Source: Schistosoma haematobium
Taxonomy: Eukaryota > Platyhelminthes > Trematoda > Strigeidida > Schistosomatidae
DNA length: 64,000 bases
NCBI RefSeq assembly: GCF_000699445.3
Contig: NC_067196.1
Span: 89,010,364 to 89,074,363, forward strand
Direction of reading: 5' to 3'
A program made the translations under genes and the position numbers. Below, piece after piece: positions 26,695 through 38,000 of this stretch. The notes beneath the pieces were generated by a model that was given only the letters and a program-made list of their open reading frames with translations, was not told where the DNA came from and searched no databases. How positions within the stretch are numbered: the stretch's first letter is position 1; each line of letters opens with the position of its first letter.

Positions 26695-27100
26695 CGTAGA
26701 ACCAGGCACATACATGGATCAGTCCAAGTTGTCACACCTCATTAGCACAGCAAGACGAACACCGGATTCATAGAAGCAGTTAACTCGGTGGTGTAATATA
26801 TAGAGGAAAGATTTTATGTAAGGATATAGTACAGAAAGAAAGAATTAGTTCATAGAGAGAAAGATGCGAAATAATCTTAATCATAGTTTAAGGGAAGATA
26901 GATAGTGTATACACCTACGCCATAGTCGATTCTGAACCATGTCACTCAGAGTCTCCAATCATTGGTTACAATAGTCACGCGGACCCCAACCAAGTAGTCT
27001 GCATCTACTAACATGGATCAGACTAGAAGTTAGTGACTTCAAGGACTTCGGTTTTACTTAGTTTAGCCATAAAACCTAGTTGTGAGAGACTAAACGTGTT
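26695..27100. repeat. Dispersed repeat, family X, copy 1
   Basis: The run ACAACGTAGAACC, then TACAT, then TTAGCACAG.AAGA recurs in the same order at 32280-32430 and 43865-44130. The later part (CACCTACGCC, GATTCTGAACCATGTCA) also matches the 43.9-kb copy, which has CACCTGCGCC and GATTTTGAAACATGTCA. The copies are diverged and noncoding. The family is not identified. Confidence 0.5.
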
Positions 27101-28011
27101 TGACACTTGCTTAACTATATAGGGCTTAGTGAAAGGTTGGCACTTCATTCAGTCACGTTTAGAACGTCGCACTTATTCTCTACTATTTGCTGAGGACTCG
27201 TGTATAATCCAAATGGGCGAACATTAGTTGCATATGTTTTAGTTGACTAATGTGTTAGTCGTTCCAGTGTGTCATGATTGAAGTTTTCGCTACATTGTCC
27301 AAGTTGTTGGTGTTATTTAAGTTTATTGTTTTGATGCTGGAACCGTGTATCAATTAGCAGTCTTAAAGTTAAAGGTTGAACCAAAATTTCGTACTTTTGT
27401 GAACTTATATGTTAATGGCTGCCTCATTAGGAGGACAATGATATTACATGAAATTAATGAAAATAAACGTCAAATTCTCTAATGTTCACTTAAGTATTCC
27501 GTTCATCAAAGCTACTTCGCAAACAATAACTTTAAGGTTTTTGTATCTGGAATACGTGGTCCAACCGTCTGAATTTCAGCAACCACTGTTTGGGTGCAAC
27601 ATATAGCTCAGACGTTCACAACGATTAGAAACACCGAATCTATCTGGATTGCCTGTCTGTCCGTGGATAGTCATGAAAGCACGTCGTTTACAGTTACTAA
27701 TGGTATTACTCGGAAGTCATTTCGAATTTTCGCGTCAACTAACTGACACAATGCCCAAAAATTAAACGTTGGGTCCAGATCTTTTTTTCTAAACATTCAG
27801 AGGCTTAAGACAATTGCAACTAACACTCGACCACATCATATCGTTGCGCTCATCATTAATGGGAAACTCCACATTATAATTTGGATTTCTTACTTATGGT
27901 AACAGTGGAATTCTAAACTTATTTTCGTTCATTCTGTAAACAGCATGGGATGGGTCAGTAATCGTTGGCAAATAAATGTTTGAAGTAGGTATGTCATTTG
28001 TACTGAGCGAT
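27101..28011. other. Intergenic, nothing recognised
   Basis: No coding or repeat signal beyond scattered short frames. It lies between the Bax inhibitor gene and an RTE fragment. Confidence 0.4.
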
Positions 28012-29705
28012 ATCATATATGGAAGACCTAACAACGACGGCGGAAAAAGCTGCAACAGAAAGAAATATGAGGCAACTATACGAAGAGACTGACAGGGAAA
28101 TATAGTAAACCAACGAGACCGGTCAAGAACAGAGAAGGCAAGCCAATCACTGAAATTCAACAAGAGGAACAGATGGGTGGAAATCTTGAATAGGCCAGTA
28201 CGATTGAATCTACTGAACATTGAAGCAACACAGACACACCTTCCTATAGATGTCACTCCACCAACGACGGAAGAAATCAACATGGCCATCAGACAAATCA
28301 AGAGCGGTAAAGCAGCAGGACCTGACAAAATACCAGCTAAAGTCACACATAGAAGCAACTGCACGTATGCTTCACGTTCTATTCAGGAAGATTTGGGGGG
28401 AAAAGTGCCGATGAACTGGAAAGAAGGATAGCAAAGAAAGGAGATCTGAATACGTATGAGAACTACATAGGCATCACACTACTATCGGTATCAGGAAAGA
28501 TTTTCTACAGTGTTGCTGAACCGGATGAAAGACACAGTAGACGCCCAACTTCGAGATCAACAGGCTGTATTCCGAAAGGACTGGTCGTGTACAGGCGAAA
28601 TAGTGTTGCCACAAATCATCGTTGAACAATCAATGGGATGGAACTCGTCACTAAACCTCGACTTCATTGAGAATGAGGCGTTCGACAGTATGGATAGAAT
28701 AAACTTATGAAAACTTCTTCGACACTATAGAGTGAGTAGCTGAGGTCATCAACATCATCCGGAGTCTTTACGACGAACCACAATGCACATCCATGTATCG
28801 AGGTCCGCTGACAAATTTAATCCAAGTGAATACTGGTGTTAGACAACTTTGATAACTCCCTCTCTCTCTTTTCTCTTATGGTGGTCGACATGATTATGAA
28901 GACACATATATCTGAGGGGAAGCACGGAATACAATGGACGGCTTGCATGCAAATAGACGATCTGGTCTTCGCAGATGACCTGGTCATTCTATCCCATACA
29001 CATCAACAAATGCAGGTCAAGACAAGTGTAGCAGCAATAGGCCTCAGCATATATATAAGGGCAAAACAAGGACCCTCAAACACAACACGGAGAGCACCAA
29101 TCCAATCACACTTGATGGAGAAACTCTGGGAGAGGTGGAAACTTCCAGGTATCTGCCTTGACAGCATCATCGACGAACAAGGTGGATCCGATGCAGATAT
29201 AAAGGCGAGGATTGCCAAAACAAAGGCAGCATTCCTGTAACTGAATAACTCGTGGGACTCACGACTAGCAACCAATATCTAATTCAGGATCGTCAGTACG
29301 AGCGTCAAGACAGTTCTACTGTAGGGTGCTGAAACTTGGGGAACCACTACAACCATCATCAAGAATGCGTATGAATTTATAAACATTTGTCTACAGAATG
29401 TCTACTCAATGTCCGATGGTTGGATACCACCGGCGACAGCTTGCTGTGGGAGAGGACATACCAGCTTCCAACTAACGAGGGAATTAGGGAAAGACGCTGG
29501 AAGTCGATAGGAAATTCATTGCTGAAATCATCAAACCGAATTACGAGGTAAACACTGACTAGGAATCTTGAAGGGGAATGGAGTAGAAGACCCAAGAACA
29601 CACTAGGAAGCAGACATGAAAAGGATGAATAACAACTGCCTAGGACAGAGTTCGATAGAAAATGGTGGTGGGCAGCCTACACACTTGTACGAAGGGTAAC
29701 AGGTG
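28012..29705 (+). pseudogene. RTE fragment, copy 2
   Basis: Begins with EDLTTTAEKAA and contains PPTTEEINMAIRQIKSGKA near 28258, VFRKDWSC near 28568, FDSMDRINL, the catalytic FADDL at about 28971 and [16 protein letters not shown] near 29168. The end resembles the RTE C-terminus and tail (GGGTAACAGGTGTAAG at about 29692). From about 28500 to 29235 it is nearly identical to the copy at 5825-6550, including the TGA after the FDSM motif and the same deletion. It is dead. It contains more upstream sequence than copy 1. Confidence 0.88.
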
Positions 29706-31979
29706 TAAGTAAGAATATGTCATGTGCTTCTTAATATTAATTGAACTGTTGAGAACTAACTTGCTCGATCACTGTTTGTTAGTTTGCCGCAGTCCAATAG
29801 TTATTATGAAGTGGTTGTTAGTTGAACACAATCTTACTGGATGAACTCGTTAATCGTTCATTTAATGAAAAAACAAATCTAGTGGCATCGAAAACAATAC
29901 GCCTAACTATAATGATACCTAAGATGATTACCCCACATGATGCTTTACCGGATAGAAACACCATTACAAAATAACCAATTAAGCCATAAGTGTTAACATA
30001 CTGCGCGAAGTCTGGCTGTAACTTTTCCTAGGATATCACTGAGGTTTACTGAAGTATTACCTGATCTTACTTTGCGATAACAATCAGACTCGTCCACTAT
30101 CATACAGCATATCAGTCTCTCTTAACATCTATTAATGATTAGCAGCAGGCCACTTTCACTCTTGAACTTTTCTAAGCAGTTCAACAGACAATTTTTTCTC
30201 ACATATAATGTACTTTGCCAGTACCAGAAAGGTCTTTAAAAGTTTCCCTCCTAAATACAGAATGTTGCTTCAGTAATGGTATGTGTCGTCCATTCATCTA
30301 ACCATAAGAACTAAGAAAGTCGACCACTATGTTCATCTTGGTAGCTGATGAAATAGAAATATGGGAAGGATTGCTGACACTTGTTTCACGCAAAAAAATA
30401 TTAATCCATTAATTACAAGACACGTGTACATCACAAAGTAGAGGTAGACATTAACATAGCTAGCCTGCTCGTTGAAATAGGTCCGGATTGACCTCAACTA
30501 GTTACTGAATATCAGTCACTAAGTTGTAGATGTGATCGTTCGTCAATCCTTCAAAAGTCGACGCGTCAATACATGTTTTAAATCACACTTCGTACATCCC
30601 TTTATAGTCGATATTAACTACAGTACTTAGATCAAAATGACTACCGTAAATTTGGGTTTTATTTAATCGATTAGCCTTTTCGACTGCGTAGCACATAACA
30701 CGGATACAAATGTGCTGGCTTGATGGTCTCACTATAAACCTGTCGACATAATGCTGTCTTATGTCTTAAAATAGACGTTATTAGGGCATTAATCATCAAA
30801 TTACTAAAAACACTCATTTGGATACAAATGTTCTTCGTATAGTAATCGTTAAGAATACACGGTACCAATTGAAAACTTCACAATCACTAGTACGGAAGGG
30901 ATAACTGTCGAATTAACACAATATCAATGATCAAGTTTAAATCTCGGCCGGATATATCGCGTTATCTAAGAACACAAGTCCTTTTACGACCCGAATGAGA
31001 GCTATTAACTTAAGTTTAGGTACATAATCGAATACAATTTTCATAAAGCTAGTTACAAAAAAACATATTCATCCACCAACCACTTATAATACAATGAATA
31101 CCGTATTTTACGTACTTTGTCTACATGTATTTTCAATGTTCACAATATCACAAACTGTATATCAATGAAATTTAGGTCACTTCATACACTCAAAGTTCAT
31201 TCAGATCATCCAGTGTTTATATTTGTCTGTAAAATAAATTAAGATGTTTGTTTTTTAAACTATGATTCCGTCTTAACTGATGTATTAAACAATATGTAAT
31301 AATAAAGTCGAGAAAATCTCGATTAACTTTCTATAAATCTATACTAATAAAACATTCAATGCATTTACTTAAAAAATATGGTGATCTATACTTTCATATA
31401 AATATAACCATTATTGACAATAATTTTAAGATGAGGGTTAAGCAGAGAACAAAAAATAATGCGCATTATAAATCATTAAGACAAAAAGTAACGTTTTGTG
31501 TGTGTGTGGAAACAATAATGAACTGGACAGAAATAACATGTGTATGTGCATCGTTAGTTGGTTGATCGATTAACTGATTGATTAATTGATCAAGAGAAAC
31601 AATGTTATAAATTAAATGATCATTTGAACAAATGTCGGAACTACACAACAGCGGAAAATGACTAACAGATCATCAAACGTAAAACGTGTGAGTTCATATG
31701 AGAGAGGGAGAGAGAGAGAGATTAGACGATGGCGGTGGGGGGAATATTACGAAACAGATAGATCAAAAATCTTAACTAAAGTGAGATTCTAACGATTATT
31801 TTCTTTAAAAAAACAAACAAGTAGAAAATAATAGTAATGAAACTAATATGCAAAATTCAATTGTACTGAATAAGTGAAGTCAATAAAACTATGCAGATAT
31901 AAGCAGATTGTTTAATAATTACACCAGCAAGCATTGTATGCATCTACACATCGAATAACATTAACCACGATAGTTGTGT
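29706..31979. other. Gene-free region between the convergent genes
   Basis: AT-rich with simple tracts: a TG run near 31495 and AG repeats at about 31701-31722. No exon or recognised repeat was found. Confidence 0.45.
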
Positions 31980-31985
31980 TTTATT
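31980..31985 (-). terminator. Possible poly(A) signal of the basigin/neuroplastin-like gene
   Basis: Minus-strand AATAAA, 46 nt beyond the stop codon at 32032. Further A/T-rich signals lie downstream, so the site actually used is uncertain. Confidence 0.4.
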
Positions 31986-32031
31986 TTTTGCGATTAAATA
32001 AAATGTGGGTGCTTAATGAATAAAATCATTC

Positions 32032-35000
32032 TTATTTGACATGTGCACGTAAACGAATCTCATCGGCTTTTTGGTCTCTACAAGAATAAAAACAATGAGA
32101 TTAGTATTTATTATTTTGCAACTTAATAAATACCAATGATTTATTAAATTTAAGCAGTCTTTTTAAAGATTTCAAGAGAGAGAAAAAATGCAAATGTTCA
32201 GTGCTTTCAGCTTTTAAAAGATGGTTTAACATTGATTGGTTCATGATCTCTAATAAATAAGGTTTCACCTGTCAGTCAATTATACACAAAGTAGAACCCG
32301 TATACATTTAAATTGCCACACTCTTATTAGCACAGTGAGATGAAATTGTCAGAGCGAATTCCAGTGTTGTGGAGGGAGTAACAGCATCAGTGGTAATAGT
32401 AAATATTAGGCATCGGAAATACATTTTAACCGGCAGCCAGGAATTTTGTAAATGTTGTGATAAACTATTGAGGGTTTGGTATCAAGATGATGCTTTGTTC
32501 CATAAATCAATGTCATCATTACTGCACATACAAGTAGAAGACGTATTTAGCGTGTATGTACAGCACATGGTTAACGGATAGTCAATATCTTTTTCTTAGG
32601 TTTATGAAATAGAATAAGTTTCTTCTTAATCTGTGAACTGAATATTTTCACTAACTTATCGCAGCAACATAAAGATCCATTACCAATGCATCTGAACACA
32701 ATGCAAAACTTGAATAGATAACCATAAAACAATCGTACCATTACCAAGAGAAAAAGATGATGAAAATACCAGTATAGGGGTTGTGGAGATTATGAAGCTT
32801 TTTTGATTGCGATCATGAACCGGTTAGTGTTAGACCGTTGGAAAACTGGAAGCACTGGACGGTCGTTTCGTTCTATTGTAGAACTACTCAACAGTGTGCA
32901 TCTACGATCCCGCTAGCGGGATCCGAACCCAGGGCCTTCAGTCTTACGTGTGAACTTATTGATCTCCACAACTATACTGTTAATTAACATGTGCTCACTA
33001 GTGACTAGCTTCGTGAGGGAATTCTCGGAGTTCTAGTGAGAGGCCATGACCAGTGGAGCTAATCCGTGTCGGACAGAGAAAGGTATCTACCTCAGTACAA
33101 TGGAAGATGGTCGCGCAATTTCGTGGATTGGTTGATTTTAGACACTAACACCATTGGTTGCGGGTCAGTGATCCAGTAGGTGAAGCGTTCGCATGCGAGA
33201 CTGAAGGCCCTGGGTTTGGATCCCGCTAGCGCGATTGTGGATGCGAACTGCTGAGGAGTCCTACAAAAGGACGAAACAACTATCCAGTGCTTCCAACTTT
33301 CCAATGGTGGTCTAAAATTAATCGGTTCATGATCTCAATCAAATAATGAAAATAATTTTAAAGAAATATCAATCACCAATTGGTACTCGTGTTTAATAAT
33401 TTTTTTAAAAAACCTCATAATACGTTGAAATTCTGATTCATGCGTAAAGAATTTGATTTAAAACACCAACTTCAAAAAGAAAGTTTTTTTGTTACAAACA
33501 AAACTATGAATATTTGAATTTCAAGTTGATAAAGAAAAATTCAATTATTTTCCGAATAATGTTATCATTTTTTTTTAAAAAACGTTGCGGCAAGTATGAT
33601 TGAACCTATCAACGCTTGAAATTGCAGTGAAACAATCAATGAATGAATGTTATAAAGGTCGTTGAGAATAGTGAACATTACTAAATATAAATATTTTGTC
33701 AAATTAAAATACAAATATACATGGAACAATGTTAATATTAGGAGGATGGATTCATTATGATAGTTGTGCACAATACTGATTTCATAGCACACAGTTATTA
33801 TCTTGAAACCAAAAAATAGTTCAACCACATTTCTGTCTCGTAAACAGACATTCTTTCAATAAACATACTGAATATTTAAAATACTAACAAGATATTCTGA
33901 ATATGATAATCAAAAGTACACCAATTTACACACATGTTCAGATTTACACGAAACTTTCTACTACAAACACACAAATATATGCAATGATAAACGTGTCCTT
34001 TTCAAGCAACTGTAGTACCTTTACAAAATATACACTGAGTAGTAAAATTTAAACTCCGCCTCCAGCTCTTTTAGGGTTACTGCCGGTCACAAAATCGGGT
34101 AAAGAGGAAGATGGAGGATGGACTCAGCAAACCCATCATGCAGAATTAAACATTGCTAGGAAACACTAACCAAAAGTTGGGCACCGTATGTAAGTAAGTC
34201 AGTATAATTGTTTATAATCTGGTCTGTAAGATAGTTGTACGTAGTTGACAGAATACAATGAACCTATGTTTCATACTATTTGATACTCATTAACAAGGTG
34301 AGCATGTAAGCTTGAGGTGACTGGTCCCACCGAGTAAATTTAAATCTGGATCAATCAGCTTTACAGTTCGAGACGTTACCATTAAACTATCCAGCACTAT
34401 ACTGATCTCCTGTAGGACCGATATTTTCAAATTTCGTTGGTCACTCCGTAATGACCAGTGTCACTTTTTTCAACACTATAAGGTGCTAGCATGAATCTTT
34501 GGTGAAACACCAATTTTAAGCATGAAAACCTTCAATGAAATTAACTAGATCATTTCCGATAGTGGTGGTTCCTATGGCTTCACCGTTGATGTCACGTCAA
34601 CTGTTAGTCTTTCACATTCTATAAAGCATAAATATAACTTCTAAATAGGTTCCGAGTTGGATTTGAACTTGACACATCACGAATGAATACTGTGGCTCGT
34701 GTTGGAATACATTCTTATTCATTTTCCAAATAAAACACAAAACACTACGTTCATTCACTTCGCGCTCTATTTAAAAGGACAGTGGTATTGTTTCTCGTTG
34801 AGTTAATTAACTGTTTTGATAGTAAATTACGTATCAAAACTACTGTTCACACTTTAATTGCATCTACCCCAGTTAAAGTGATACTGTATTGAGTGTTTCG
34901 ACCTTGCTTTTGTGTATTTATTGCATCGAAGCATACTTGGTCGACTTTACTTGATTTATTTAGTTAAGGTTTGAGAATCCTTTTACATATCCTGTTTGTG

Positions 35001-38000
35001 TCACCGTTTTAGTTGATTTTCAAGATGGCTAGATCTGCTCATAAATGTGGACAACCATATTGCTTATTTCCCGTGGAGGAAGGGATGCAATGTGATGAGT
35101 GTAATAAGTGGTTCCATAAGATGTGCACCCGATTAAGCCCCACTGCATATAAAAGGTGCTCAAAGCCCAACTCTCATTGGCTTTGTAGTTTTTGTCGCTC
35201 GAGCAAAACATTACTCATTCAGGAAGCAGTTAGCCTCCTGATGTTGGCTAATGAGAAGGTTGGTGAGGGCCGTACTGGCAACATTGGTACTGATGGCGAA
35301 GATTGCGTTAGTGTCGTAAGTGCTGTCACGGCGCAAGCCAGACATCTACATGTGCAACTCGCAGTTAAACGTTCTCCCCTGAAACGATCAGTGAGTGACA
35401 CCTCATTAGAGGTTGGTGGCCATATTGCTACAGCTGCGACTAGTGATCCAGGTAAGACAATTACTGTCCCGAGTGGTTCTAATGTAAATGTTTCGACTGA
35501 TGGAGAATGGATGACGCGAAAACGCAGAAAAGTAGGAAAGACAGCTAAAACTAATGAGCGTTTACTTGATAAGTCCTTGATGGACTCTCAGACCAATCCG
35601 CCAAAGTCCCAAAGTAAAGCTCCGTCTAACATTGTTGTGAGTCACTCGCTCGACTCACAGGACTCTGTTACAATAAAAACTAATCGTAAGATACCAGTGG
35701 TTAAAATACAGGATCTATCGTCACGGTCGAAAGCTGTGAACACAGTTTCAAAAGAAGCTAAACCCCTCCCTAGTTTAATTATTTGGAATCTAGAGGAGTC
35801 GAAAGATAACGACCCTGCTAGAAGACATGCACATGACCTGCAGTTAGTGGAGTCTGTGGTAAGAAATGTACTACCTGAAGAGATTTCAGGGGTACATATT
35901 ACAAAAGTAATACGACTTGGTAAATGGGTTGGAGGCGAGACCCAACCAAGAAGAATCCTGAAGCTGGTTCTCGGGAGTTTTGAAGAAAGATATATTATTG
36001 AAAAACGCACTAAAGATTCGTGACTCAAATATCAGTATTCGACCAGACTGTCCGCTTGGGTATCGAATCAAGTTGAAGAATGCTCTTACGGAATTGAGGA
36101 CTCGCAAATTAAATTGCGATAATAACCTTACCATTAATGGTTTTCGGGTAGTCAGTTCTTGGAAGCCAATGCTTCCGACGCCTTTATGGGTAGAACGATT
36201 GATTGCCAAAACACCTTATGTGTGTGCTACACGAACGCTCGTAGTCTTAGAAATAAAACGTCCGAGCTAAGTCTGATGGTGGAAGAATTATATCCCGATA
36301 TATTCGTTGTTACAGAAACTTGATTCACAGTAGATATAGACTGTTCTCCTTTCATTGCAGGCTATATCTGTATTAGAAGTGATAGTTTCAAGTCGCAAAG
36401 GGGGAGGTATAATATTATAAGTAAGGGATCACTTTCGTATACAATCAACCATATCGGAGGCTCATATCAGTGGCACATGTGAGGTTGCATATTGTAAGAT
36501 TAAATCTAGAAATGGGTTAGTGACTATAGGGGGAATATACCGTAGTCCGTTTTGTCTTGCTGACGACTTTATTCTAAGACACATCTGTTCTTGGAGTATG
36601 GCAGAATGTTGTCTCATCATTGGGGACTTCAACGCACCGCATATCAACTGGGTAGAGCTTACAGCTCCAGGTAGTGGTTTCGATAGCGACCTTTTATCTA
36701 CCGTTATTCAGTGTGCACTTGTACAATGTATCACAAAACCGACACATATCGATTTGCAACATGATCCGTCGCTGCTGGACCTCGCCCTCACCCACCACTG
36801 TGAGGATGTCTTTGATATTCAGCACCTTCCCCCACTAGTGAACAGCGATCACGTTGTAATTCACTTTAAGTTTAGGACACATGGTATACAATTCGTATCT
36901 GCTCCACCCCGTCCCAATATCTGGCGAGCCAATATTCCGGCAATCAGAAACTGTGCTATCTTGATTGATTGGTCGGTCGACGCGGATGGATTGTTCGAAG
37001 ATGAATGGAATAAGTTTAAGGCTACATTCGAGTCCGTAACGTCGCCGTTTATCCCATGGTCGGCACGTAAGCTACCACATTGCCCTCCATGGATTAATAA
37101 AGAAACCCGGAAGCTGTTAAAGCGTAGGAAACATTTCTAGGACTTATTTTTGTTGACTGGTCATGCACCATTTAAGCGTGAGTACCAAAAATTCCGTAAT
37201 ATCTGTAAGAAAACCATAGCCAAATCCCGTACCACTTACGAACGACAGTTAGTATATGATAGCCATACTTGTCCGAAACGATTGTTTTCGTATGTTAAAC
37301 GGCGAATGAAACGTAGTGATGGTATTCTCCCGTTACTGTTACACGAAAATTCAGATTTACTAGCTGAATCAGATCGAGCAAAAGCTGAGACTTTTTCAAA
37401 CTATTTTAGCGAAGTCTACTCTACGTTTATTGTAACAAATACTTGTCCCACTCACACCGAGATACCAACCATTGGATCTGTACCGGTGACTGAGGAAACT
37501 GTCCTTCCGTTGACAACTAACCTCAAACCTGGTAAGATACCGGGCCCTGACGGGTTACATCCACGGTTGCTGTCATCTCTTGCGGACATTATTTCAAAAC
37601 CGCTCGCGACACTCTTCAACATGTCCCTTTCACTCGCTCAACTCCCTAGAGATTGGAAGGACGCTATAGTCAGTCCTATATTTAAAGATGGTCAGAGACA
37701 GATAGTATCTAACTACCGGCCTGTAAGTCTAACTAGCATAGTCGTTAAGTTACTTGAAAAGATAATTCAGGTTAGGTTGCTAAGCCACATAGATTTACAA
37801 AATCTGTTAGCTCCTGAGCAACACGGATTTCGTAACAAGCGTTCATGCTTGACTAACTTGCTTATTGCGAGAGAGGATTGGACAACAGCCCTAGATAACG
37901 GTCTGTCTGTCGATGTGATATTCATAGATTTTAGCGAAGCATTTGATAAGGTTTCACACGTAGGTCTTATGCAGAAGCTCACGAGCTTCGGAATAATAGG

